A DNA stretch of 8,728 bases from Coleofasciculus sp. S288 (GTDB lineage Bacteria; Cyanobacteriota; Cyanobacteriia; Cyanobacteriales; Coleofasciculaceae): positions 1 to 8,728 of the forward strand of contig JAIUYC010000100.1 in assembly GCA_020216575.1 (NCBI GenBank). The letters run 5' to 3'. Positions 1 through 5,998 of this stretch are shown one piece after another. Made by a program: the position numbers and the translations under genes. Numbering within the stretch: position 1 is the stretch's first letter; each line of letters opens with the position of its first letter. The notes beneath the pieces were generated by a model. The model was not told the origin of the DNA. It worked only from the letters and a program-made list of their open reading frames with translations, and did no database searches.

Positions 1-2213
1 ATGGCGGTCCGGGCTTAGTGGCAAACACCTATCTAGAGGGTACTTATAGCGAGTACTATCCCAATATTTCCCAAGACACCGGGGGGATGAAAAAGCTGTT
101 CAAGCAGTTCTCCTTCCCGCGTGGGATTCCCAGCCACGTTGCCCCTGAAACGCCTGGGTCTATTCACGAAGGGGGTGAATTGGGTTATGCCGTTTCTCAT
201 GCTTACGGGGCTGCTTTCGATAACCCTGACTTAGTGGTTTGCTGCGTCGTGGGTGATGGAGAAGCGGAAACAGGACCCCTCGCTACGGCTTGGCATTCGA
301 ATAAATTCCTCAACCCCGTTACAGATGGTGCAGTACTGCCTATCCTGCACCTGAATGGTTACAAGATTGCCAACCCGACGGTACTGGCACGCATTAGCCA
401 TGAGGAGTTAGAAAGCTTATTTGTCGGCTACGGCTACAAGCCCTATTTCGTGGAAGGCTCTGAGCCAGAAATTATGCACCAGTTGATGGCTGGGACTCTA
501 GATACCGTCATCGAGGAAATTAAAGCCATTCAGCACGACGCTCGCACCAATGGCAATACCCAGCGTCCCCAGTGGCCAATGATTATTTTGCGATCGCCCA
601 AGGGTTGGACTGGTCCCAAGGAAGTGAATGGCAAGAAAACCGAGGATTATTGGCGATCGCACCAAGTTCCCTTTGCCGAGTTAGCCAGTAAGCCAGACCA
701 CATCAAACTCCTCGAAGACTGGATGAAAAGCTACAAGCCAGAAGAACTCTTCGATGAAAATGGCAAGTTGATTGACGAACTCGCAGAACTGGCTCCCAAG
801 GGACATCGGCGCATGGGTGACAACCCCCACGCCAACGGCGGCATCCTGCTCAAAGACCTGAGAATGCCGGATTTCCGGGATTATGCCGTTGAGGTGACCA
901 AGCCCGGTACGGAGTACGCAGAAGCCACTCGCGTTTCAGGACAATTCCTGCGCGATGTCATGAAGCTCAACGAGTCAAGGCGCAACTTCCGAATCGTGGG
1001 TCCGGACGAAACTGCCTCCAACCGTTGGGGCGATGTGTTTGAAGCGACCGATCGCACCTGGATGGCAGACACATACTCCTATGACGATCACCTGTCGCCA
1101 GACGGTCGGGTGATGGAAATTCTCAGCGAACATACCTGTCAAGGTTGGTTAGAAGGCTATTTGCTCACGGGGCGTCATGGTTTCTTCTCCTGCTACGAGG
1201 CGTTTATCCACCTCGTTGACTCGATGTTCAACCAGCACGCCAAGTGGCTGGAGAGTTGTCGTCACATTCCCTGGCGCAGACCCATCGCCTCCCTCAACTA
1301 CCTGCTGACCTCCCACGTTTGGCGGCAAGACCACAATGGTTTTAGCCACCAAGACCCTGGTTTCATCGACCATGTCGTCAACAAGAAAGCAGCGATCATT
1401 CGGGTTTACCTGCCACCGGATGCCAACACACTGTTATCCGTGACCGACCACTGCCTGCGGAGTCGCCACTACGTCAACGTCGTCGTTGCCGGAAAACAAC
1501 CCGCGTTGCAGTACCTGGATATGGATGCTGCCGTCAAGCACTGCACCCACGGCGTCGGCATCTGGGAATGGGCAAGCAACGACCAAGACGGCGAACCCGA
1601 TGTGGTGATGGGGTGTTGTGGAGATATTCCCACCTTAGAAACCCTGGCTGCTGTTGATATGTTGCGTCAATACTTCCCTGACCTGAAGGTGCGGTTCGTG
1701 AACGTGGTGGACTTGATGAAACTCCAGCCCGAAACCGAACATCCTCACGGTCTTTCCGATAAAGACTTTGACTCCCTGTTTACCACGGACAAGCCGATTA
1801 TCTTCGCCTTCCACGGCTATCCCTGGCTAATTCACCGCCTGACCTACCGCCGAACAAACCATAAGAACCTCCACGTCCGGGGATACAAGGAAGAGGGAAC
1901 GACGACCACGCCCTTTGACATGGTTTTCCGGAACGATATGGATCGCTTCCATCTGGTCATGGACGTAATCGATCGCGTCCACAAACTCCAGTACAAAGGA
2001 GCACACGTCAAACAGATGCTCCGCGATAAACTAGTCGAACATGTGCATTACATCTCCAAGTATGGGGATGATATGCCGGAGATTCGCGACTGGAAGTGGC
2101 CTTACTCTGGTACTCCTTCTGCACAAAAACCTTGGGACGCCCAACAAACTCGACCGGAAGAAGCAGGAGATGAGGCAGAGTCAGTGCGATCGGGTGCTCC
2201 TGTTGAGAAGTAA
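1..2213 (+). CDS. xfp: Phosphoketolase (xylulose-5-P/fructose-6-P), 5'-truncated by window edge
   Basis: Thiamine-diphosphate enzyme that splits xylulose 5-phosphate (and usually fructose 6-phosphate) with phosphate into acetyl-phosphate plus glyceraldehyde 3-phosphate (or erythrose 4-phosphate); cytoplasmic. The frame is open to base 1: codons from base 3 read [17 protein letters not shown], the conserved family N-terminal region, so the GTG at 18 is an internal valine. About 736 residues are visible against a usual ~790-830, so roughly 60-80 are missing. Family signatures visible: EGGELGY (168-188), cofactor-binding GDGEAETG (252-275), SHQVPF (657-674), GPDETASN (999-1022), [12 protein letters not shown] (about 1173-1205) and [12 protein letters not shown] (1329-1364). 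No frameshift is seen. After the conserved IRDWKWPY the protein has a charged tail of about 31 residues rich in E, A and Q. No acetate kinase or phosphotransacetylase gene follows. Family identity is very secure; relative preference for the two substrates cannot be read from sequence. Confidence 0.97.
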   Translation, partial: GGPGLVANTYLEGTYSEYYPNISQDTGGMKKLFKQFSFPRGIPSHVAPETPGSIHEGGELGYAVSHAYGAAFDNPDLVVCCVVGDGEAETGPLATAWHSNKFLNPVTDGAVLPILHLNGYKIANPTVLARISHEELESLFVGYGYKPYFVEGSEPEIMHQLMAGTLDTVIEEIKAIQHDARTNGNTQRPQWPMIILRSPKGWTGPKEVNGKKTEDYWRSHQVPFAELASKPDHIKLLEDWMKSYKPEELFDENGKLIDELAELAPKGHRRMGDNPHANGGILLKDLRMPDFRDYAVEVTKPGTEYAEATRVSGQFLRDVMKLNESRRNFRIVGPDETASNRWGDVFEATDRTWMADTYSYDDHLSPDGRVMEILSEHTCQGWLEGYLLTGRHGFFSCYEAFIHLVDSMFNQHAKWLESCRHIPWRRPIASLNYLLTSHVWRQDHNGFSHQDPGFIDHVVNKKAAIIRVYLPPDANTLLSVTDHCLRSRHYVNVVVAGKQPALQYLDMDAAVKHCTHGVGIWEWASNDQDGEPDVVMGCCGDIPTLETLAAVDMLRQYFPDLKVRFVNVVDLMKLQPETEHPHGLSDKDFDSLFTTDKPIIFAFHGYPWLIHRLTYRRTNHKNLHVRGYKEEGTTTTPFDMVFRNDMDRFHLVMDVIDRVHKLQYKGAHVKQMLRDKLVEHVHYISKYGDDMPEIRDWKWPYSGTPSAQKPWDAQQTRPEEAGDEAESVRSGAPVEK

Positions 2214-2296
2214 GCTGAGTATTCTCCAGCCTTGAGAAAAAACCGCTTTCTTAACGCAGATAGTATCAAATTCATCTAGCTTTATTAATTCCGGTT

Positions 2297-2334
2297 CCCT
2301 TCCCTGATTCATGGGGAGGGGTTTCAGCATTTTT
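2297..2334 (+). terminator. Candidate terminator hairpin after phosphoketolase
   Basis: CCCTTCCC (2297-2304) pairs with GGGGAGGG (2313-2320), eight pairs including one G-T wobble, around an 8-base loop. A short T-run lies only about ten bases further on, at 2330-2334. It lies 83 bases after the phosphoketolase stop. The weak, displaced T-run makes this a tentative call. The rest of the 2214-2400 spacer holds the dispersed 16-mer and the -10 box listed separately, plus a weak A/T-rich stem at 2232-2254. Confidence 0.35.
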
Positions 2335-2346
2335 GCAAGAGGTCTA
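2331..2346 (+). repeat. Dispersed 16-mer, copy 1
   Basis: TTTTGCAAGAGGTCTA occurs here and again, in the same orientation, at 5889-5904. Similarity extends a little upstream (TTTCAGCA against TTTCGAC). Both copies are intergenic. This copy lies just upstream of the larB -10 box. I believe similar sequence is common between genes in Nostoc-like genomes, but cannot check this here. Confidence 0.6.
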
Positions 2347-2361
2347 TTTTTTTGCAATCCT

Positions 2362-2367
2362 TATAAT
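2362..2367 (+). promoter_or_regulatory. Candidate -10 box of larB
   Basis: A perfect TATAAT lies 33 bases before the larB ATG, which would give a leader of roughly 25-30 bases. No good -35 box sits at 16-18 bases; the TTGCAA at 2333-2338 is 23 bases away, too far for a standard sigma-70 promoter. It suggests larB has its own promoter. Confidence 0.4.
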
Positions 2368-2400
2368 TTGGAGTTCCTACATCTACGCCAACTAGTAATA

Positions 2401-3189
2401 ATGACCCAACCCAAAGCCCTCCAAACTCTACTCGAAGCCGTTGCTGCTGGCGAAATCAGTCCAACTGTTGCCCTAGACAACCTCAAGCATTTAGCCTATG
2501 AGCCAGTGGGGGATTTTGCCAAAATTGACCACCATCGTACCATCAGAACGGGCTTTCCAGAGGTGATTTGGGGACCGGGAAAGACGCCTGAGCAAATTGC
2601 TCAGATTATGGAAGCGATGCGACTGCGTAATCCCATAGTTATGGCGACGCGGATTGAGCCGGATGTCTTTGCCAAGCTAGAAGAAAAAGTCCCAGACGTA
2701 CAATACTATCCAATGGCGCGAATCTGTGCGATCGCGCCCAAGACACTTCAACCCAAATATTCAGGAACGATTAGTCTTATCTCTGCCGGTACGGCTGACT
2801 TAGCCGTAGCCGAGGAAGCTGCGGTTACGGCAGAACTCTCTGGTTTTCAGGTGCAGCGCCTCTGGGATGTTGGAGTTGCCGGGATTCACCGCTTGTTGAG
2901 CAATCGACAGGTAATTTCTGAGGCAGATGTCCTGATTGTGGTTGCGGGTATGGAAGGAGCATTACCCAGCGTCGTTGCTGGTTTAGCGGATTGTCCGGTA
3001 ATTGCTGTCCCCACCAGTGTTGGCTATGGCGCGAATTTCGGAGGCCTTGCCCCCCTCTTGACAATGCTAAACTCTTGTGCTGCTGGAATTGGAGTCGTGA
3101 ATATTGATAATGGGTTTGGTGCGGCTGTCTTAGCTGGACAGATTCTCAGGACAGCTCATAAGTTGATGCGATCACCTGAACTGAAATAA
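2401..3189 (+). CDS. larB: LarB, pyridinium-3,5-biscarboxylate mononucleotide synthase
   Basis: LarB carboxylates the pyridine ring of nicotinic acid adenine dinucleotide and cleaves its phosphoanhydride, giving the mononucleotide that LarE (sulfur transfer) and LarC (nickel insertion) turn into the nickel-pincer cofactor of LarA-type racemases. The 262-residue product fits the family (about 245-260). The N-terminal part carries GFPEVIWGPGKTPEQI (51-66). The PurE-like domain follows, with SAGTADLAVAEEA (128-140), DVGVAGIHRLL (156-166), VAGMEGALPSVVAGL (181-195) and LNSCAAGIGVVNIDNGFG (223-240). Cys226 in NSCAAG probably corresponds to the cysteine that attaches to the substrate in the studied Lactobacillus enzyme. 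ATG 2401 is preferred over ATG 2311 because the alignable protein begins MTQPKALQTLLEAV and the upstream extension is unlike the family and crosses a hairpin. No clear Shine-Dalgarno is seen. No other lar gene is in the window. Confidence 0.93.
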   Translation: MTQPKALQTLLEAVAAGEISPTVALDNLKHLAYEPVGDFAKIDHHRTIRTGFPEVIWGPGKTPEQIAQIMEAMRLRNPIVMATRIEPDVFAKLEEKVPDVQYYPMARICAIAPKTLQPKYSGTISLISAGTADLAVAEEAAVTAELSGFQVQRLWDVGVAGIHRLLSNRQVISEADVLIVVAGMEGALPSVVAGLADCPVIAVPTSVGYGANFGGLAPLLTMLNSCAAGIGVVNIDNGFGAAVLAGQILRTAHKLMRSPELK

Positions 3190-3199
3190 CCTTAGACTT

Positions 3200-3232
3200 A
3201 GAAGTCGGGTTTCTTGAAGAAACCCGACTTCT
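3200..3232. repeat. Perfect 16-bp inverted repeat between convergent genes (possible bidirectional terminator)
   Basis: AGAAGTCGGGTTTCTT (3200-3215) and AAGAAACCCGACTTCT (3217-3232) are exact reverse complements around a single G. As RNA this gives a stem of about 14 pairs with a small loop. It starts 11 bases after larB and ends 34 bases from the stop of the opposing YukJ-like gene, so it could act on transcripts from both sides. There is no proper T-run on either strand. It may instead be a copy of a dispersed palindrome that settled between convergent genes. Confidence 0.65.
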
Positions 3233-3266
3233 CGAACCCTGCGACTAGGGTGTCTATCTGCTTAGC

Positions 3267-4286
3267 TCAAAATACGATTGTCCAGCCTTGCTTCTTGACA
3301 TCGTTCTTGGTGTAGGAAACACCATGCATCTTGACGCCTTGCCGATCGAGCAGGGTGATGATACCGCCTTGATTGGATAGCTGGATGTCATCTCCAGTTA
3401 AAGGTATCGTGACGACGCCGCCAGGAGCTAGGCTAAAGCCATCGAGAGGATGCTTGCGCTTCATCTGATCGGCAAGCGCCCAACCATCCAACTCTACCGT
3501 TTCGGGGCAAGTATTAATCAGCGTCACCGATTCCTTGCCGACATCATCACCAAGGGGATTAACTAAGGCAGCGATAATGCGAATCCGTTGATCCGCTTCA
3601 GGAATTCCGGGATTTAATGGGCGATCGGTTTCCTGGTCACTCAGGCGATGGCCTGTAATATCGTCAGTATGGAATACCTGCGACTGGAATGCGAGAAACA
3701 CGCCAACCCACTGATTCTGTGATGGGAAGTGAATTAGCAGTCCGCCATCTTGCCAAACGCCGTCATCTTTGCGAAACTTTTCGGCGTTGCCCTGATTCAT
3801 GTGAATGTCGTGGATGCCGTTACCAGGACGAAAGCCAAAATAGCGATCAGGTATAGTCTCTGGTCCCCACTTTTCTCCGAAAGCGTAGAGGACAGCATCT
3901 TCAGTTGCGATCGCTCTCGTCACATATTTGTCGATCAGCTCGTTGAGGTCATTGTCTGGCCCAGGCACATTGTAAGGCAACGGCGTCATCTTGGTGACAT
4001 CAAACAGGTTTCCCCGAATGTAATCCAAGCCAAGTCCCCCAGGCTTTCTCTCCAACTCGTTGAAGCCGAAGTCTAAACCTATCAAGTCCTGAGTGATAGA
4101 GTGTTGAAACTTTTCGTCCACTAAGTACAGCAGTTCAGAAGGACTCAGCTTCGACTTAACGTTAATGGCAATGCGATGGCTGAGCTCATTATCAAGTACG
4201 CGTACCTGATAGTGAGGACTTTGTCCCATGCCCAGCTTACTATCTATAGCTCGACACTTGAGGACACCGTAATTTTTCAAAGGCAT
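3267..4286 (-). CDS. YukJ family (DUF2278) protein with C-terminal lamin-tail domain
   Basis: The 339-residue protein has two modules. Residues 1 to about 215 match the YukJ/DUF2278 family, with MPLKNYGVLK at the start, RIAINVKSKLSPSELLYLVDE (38-58), KPGGLGLDYIRGNLFD (81-96), PGPDNDLN (108-115), GIHDIHMNQGN (157-167), DGVWQDGGLLIHFPS (175-189) and HTDDITGH (206-213). Residues about 233-339 look like a lamin-tail immunoglobulin-like domain: NPLGDDVGKESVTLIN, then LDGWALAD, LAPGGVVTIPL, LSNQGGIITLLD and a final VSY strand. The molecular function of DUF2278 is not established to my knowledge; lamin-tail domains are thought to bind protein, nucleic acid or envelope components. No signal peptide or membrane segment is seen. 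The start is supported by AGGAG seven bases upstream. It lies 223 bases downstream of an EEP hydrolase gene on the same strand. Confidence 0.85.
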   Translation of the reverse strand: MPLKNYGVLKCRAIDSKLGMGQSPHYQVRVLDNELSHRIAINVKSKLSPSELLYLVDEKFQHSITQDLIGLDFGFNELERKPGGLGLDYIRGNLFDVTKMTPLPYNVPGPDNDLNELIDKYVTRAIATEDAVLYAFGEKWGPETIPDRYFGFRPGNGIHDIHMNQGNAEKFRKDDGVWQDGGLLIHFPSQNQWVGVFLAFQSQVFHTDDITGHRLSDQETDRPLNPGIPEADQRIRIIAALVNPLGDDVGKESVTLINTCPETVELDGWALADQMKRKHPLDGFSLAPGGVVTIPLTGDDIQLSNQGGIITLLDRQGVKMHGVSYTKNDVKKQGWTIVF

Positions 4287-4293
4287 TTCTGTT

Positions 4294-4298
4294 CTCCT
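4294..4298 (-). promoter_or_regulatory. Shine-Dalgarno of the YukJ-like gene
   Basis: The minus strand reads AGGAG seven bases before the ATG at 4286, near-ideal spacing, and fixes the start. Only about 20 bases separate it from the end of the MITE-like element at 4319, so the gene's promoter probably lies in or beyond that element. Confidence 0.75.
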
Positions 4299-4318
4299 AT
4301 TTTCAAGGTTGATAACTG

Positions 4319-4437
4319 ATACGAAATCTGGGTTGACTACCCCTTTTGTGAAATAAACCGCAGAGGCGCAGAGGTCACAGAGAGAGAAGAAGAGGAGATA
4401 AAGAGATAAAAAAGGTTACAGCAGTGGATATTGCTAT
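4319..4437. mobile_element. MITE-like element, degenerate copy
   Basis: This 119-bp non-coding stretch aligns along its whole length with the better preserved 118-bp element at 5651-5768, in the same orientation. Shared landmarks in order are ATACGAAATC, CCCCTTTT, CGCAGAGGCGCAGAGGTCAC, AGAGAGAAGAA, AAGATAAA-type purine-rich sequence, AGGTTA and a degraded right end GTGGATATTGCTAT. The terminal inverted repeats have decayed, though TA is kept at both ends. It carries no reading frame. The remainder of the 4287-4509 spacer holds only a small stem at 4451-4464 (TTGGC/GCCAA, minus-strand transcript), a weak terminator candidate for the EEP gene. Confidence 0.65.
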
Positions 4438-4509
4438 ATCTCACATTTAATTGGCAGTAGCCAAAGCGCCTACAATTCTTATGTTTCCTCATTTTGAATG
4501 TTGAATTGT

Positions 4510-5502
4510 TTAACTATCTGGCAGCTCAAATTCAGCAATAAATGGGGCGTGATCTGACTCTGGAAACTTGTCATCAGTCGCAAAGGCAAGGGATTCATCC
4601 GGCAGCAGTTCATTATGAATTTCAGAGCCTTTGTAATGGGCTAGCAGCGTGCGAGATATCAGCAAATGATCTAACATCCTTCTCTGACCGTGATGCAGTA
4701 AGCTAAAACGCACAGACTCGGGGATAGACCGAGCGCAGGAAACCAAAACCCGTGTAGTTAGCTTGCCATTGCCAGTATTCTCTACACTGCCACAAATGGC
4801 TTCTACGGGGACTTCGCCAGGTTCAGCGTTGAAATCGCCACAGATGACTATCATTGCCTTCTCATTCGCATCGAATAATTGGTCAATGAATAGCCGCGCT
4901 TCTAGAGCTTGCCCGACTCGCTTCATGGAAGAGACAAAGAAACCTTCTGCCCAACCGGAGGACGTTTTCCAGGTAAAGTTATTCAACTTCTGTCCTGGAA
5001 TGGTTGTTGGCAATTTTGATTTCAGGTGGACATTAATGACTTCTAGAGTCTGATTATTTGGCAGCTTAATTGTGGCGTGCAGGAGAGGCCGTTCCCAGGT
5101 AACCTTATTGGGTGTAGTTTGAGCTGGGCTTGCGGTTACAAGCTGGTAGAGAGGGGCTGGGGCGTACTTATGTTTGAACTGTTCGTGCTTGATAATCTCA
5201 AAGCGACTGAGAATGACAAGATTGCGCTCATCAAAAACTTGGTTCCCGTCCGCCGTCATCGTAGACACGAGATGATAGTTAGCGTAGGGCGTTCCTTCTA
5301 GAAGTTTCTTTAAAGCCAACAATTGACGAAGTTGTCCTGGTTGTTCTTGCCCGTTAGCTTCTTGAAGGCATAGAATATCAGCATTGAGTCGGAGGAGTTG
5401 GGGTCGCATGATAGCGATACGCTCTTCCAGTGTTGGCTTTTCCCCTGGTTTGTCGTCCAAGTTCTCTAGGTTGAACGTGGCGATACGTAGTTTAGTTGGC
5501 AT
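4510..5502 (-). CDS. Endonuclease/exonuclease/phosphatase (EEP) superfamily hydrolase
   Basis: A 330-residue Mg-dependent phosphodiesterase or nuclease of the DNase I/exonuclease III/synaptojanin fold. The catalytic set is complete: Asn11 in ATFNLENL, Glu48 in LCLQEANG, His159 in VINVHLKSK, Asp223 and Asn225 in CGDFNAEPG, Asp278-His279 in RMLDHLLIS and Asp317-His318 in ESDHAPF. There is no signal peptide or membrane segment, so the product is probably cytoplasmic. Substrate cannot be told: DNA, RNA or phosphoesters are all possible. ATG 5502 is chosen because the protein then begins MPTKLRIATFNLENL and has AGAGG seven bases upstream; the 12-residue TTG extension to 5538 runs through a hairpin. 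The YukJ-lamin-tail gene follows on the same strand, and bacterial EEP enzymes are often fused to lamin-tail domains, which supports a working link. Co-transcription is uncertain given the 223-bp gap. Confidence 0.9.
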   Translation of the reverse strand: MPTKLRIATFNLENLDDKPGEKPTLEERIAIMRPQLLRLNADILCLQEANGQEQPGQLRQLLALKKLLEGTPYANYHLVSTMTADGNQVFDERNLVILSRFEIIKHEQFKHKYAPAPLYQLVTASPAQTTPNKVTWERPLLHATIKLPNNQTLEVINVHLKSKLPTTIPGQKLNNFTWKTSSGWAEGFFVSSMKRVGQALEARLFIDQLFDANEKAMIVICGDFNAEPGEVPVEAICGSVENTGNGKLTTRVLVSCARSIPESVRFSLLHHGQRRMLDHLLISRTLLAHYKGSEIHNELLPDESLAFATDDKFPESDHAPFIAEFELPDS

Positions 5503-5509
5503 AGAGTTG

Positions 5510-5542
5510 CCTCTTGAAGTCTTGCTAAGGTTCTTCAAGAGG
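5510..5542 (-). promoter_or_regulatory. Leader hairpin burying the Shine-Dalgarno of the EEP gene
   Basis: On the minus strand, CCTCTTGAAG (5542-5533) and CTTCAAGAGG (5519-5510) are perfect reverse complements separated by 13 bases. The downstream arm contains the AGAGG that is the only plausible Shine-Dalgarno for ATG 5502, seven bases further on. Folding would therefore hide the ribosome-binding site. The structure is read directly from sequence; a role in translation control is inference. Confidence 0.6.
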
Positions 5543-5650
5543 GCTAAAAGTTTTTCCGGAAGTTTTTAGGCAGGAGAGTTCACCCAGTATTGCAAAGGTA
5601 TATGGGATGAATGGCAGTGACTAAGCTGCGACGCATCTAATTTACCTGTA

Positions 5651-5768
5651 ATACCAAATCCGCTACGATTGCCCCCTTTTTAAGGAACCACAGAGGCACA
5701 GAGTTCACAGAGAGAAGAACACGGAGGGAATTAAAAGATAAAAGAGGTTATGGATGCGGATTTGGTAT
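5651..5768. mobile_element. MITE-like element with intact terminal inverted repeats
   Basis: ATACCAAATCCGC (5651-5663) and GCGGATTTGGTAT (5756-5768) are perfect 13-bp terminal inverted repeats bounding 118 bp without a reading frame. The inside holds the motif CCACAGAGGCACAGAGTTCA and a purine-rich arm. TA lies at both ends, as for elements moved by IS630/Tc1-mariner transposases that target TA; that parentage is inference. A degenerate second copy is at 4319-4437. This copy lies about 150 bases upstream of the EEP start codon. Confidence 0.75.
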
Positions 5769-5774
5769 CGCGGT

Positions 5775-5790
5775 AGCAGGGGAGCAGGGG
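5775..5790 (+). repeat. Short tandem octamer (AGCAGGGG x2)
   Basis: Two exact copies of AGCAGGGG stand side by side just after the MITE-like element. Such short G-rich tandem units are frequent between cyanobacterial genes. No function can be assigned. Confidence 0.5.
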
Positions 5791-5863
5791 AGAGGAATTG
5801 AGCGCTTTTATTCTGTTTTCAGAAGATGCAATTTAAATGCGCGTTGGCTTAATCAATAGATTT

Positions 5864-5904
5864 CTTGCAAATATCCATGAATTTCGACTTTTGCAAGAGG
5901 TCTA
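5864..5904 (+). repeat. Dispersed 16-mer copy 2, with a facing inverted repeat
   Basis: TTTTGCAAGAGGTCTA at 5889-5904 repeats the sequence at 2331-2346. Here an inverted partner, CTTGCAAA (5864-5871), pairs with TTTGCAAG (5890-5897) across 18 bases. The arrangement could be a relic of a small element whose end is the 16-mer. Confidence 0.5.
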
Positions 5905-5913
5905 ATCAGGAGT

Positions 5914-5978
5914 GCGATCGCTTTTGCTTGAGTTATTGTAAAAATAAGTAACCTTTTAAAGGCAAAGAAAGCGATCGC
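5914..5978. repeat. Pair of HIP1 sites forming an inverted repeat
   Basis: GCGATCGCTTT (5914-5924) and AAAGCGATCGC (5968-5978) are exact reverse complements spaced by 43 bases, just beyond the stop of the beta-helix gene. Because HIP1 is itself a palindrome, only the three extra T/A pairs add to what any two sites would give, so a terminator role for the minus-strand gene is only a possibility. With the features above, this accounts for most of the gene-free stretch 5503-5998; the remainder (about 5543-5650 and 5791-5863) shows nothing I can name. Confidence 0.45.
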
Positions 5979-5998
5979 TCCACGCTTGCAACTTTCCC

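Noticed and set aside
18..20. GTG at 18 as the phosphoketolase start
   Set aside because: The frame stays open to base 1 and the upstream codons read GGPGL, the conserved sequence before VANTYLEGT; the true start lies outside the window.
2311..2400. 30-residue N-terminal extension of LarB from ATG 2311
   Set aside because: The extension is low-complexity, unlike the family, overlaps a hairpin and the 16-mer repeat, and lies upstream of the likely -10 box.
18..3189. Phosphoketolase and larB as one operon
   Set aside because: The 187-bp gap holds a hairpin, a repeat and a separate TATAAT, and the two products have no pathway in common.
5503..5538. TTG start at 5538 for the EEP hydrolase
   Set aside because: ATG 5502 has a Shine-Dalgarno at good spacing and begins directly before the first conserved motif; the extra 12 residues look like leader. 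It is kept only as a possible regulatory initiation site.
5914..5978. HIP1 inverted repeat as a firm terminator of the beta-helix gene
   Set aside because: Any two HIP1 sites pair because the octamer is palindromic; only three extra pairs support it and the loop is 43 bases.
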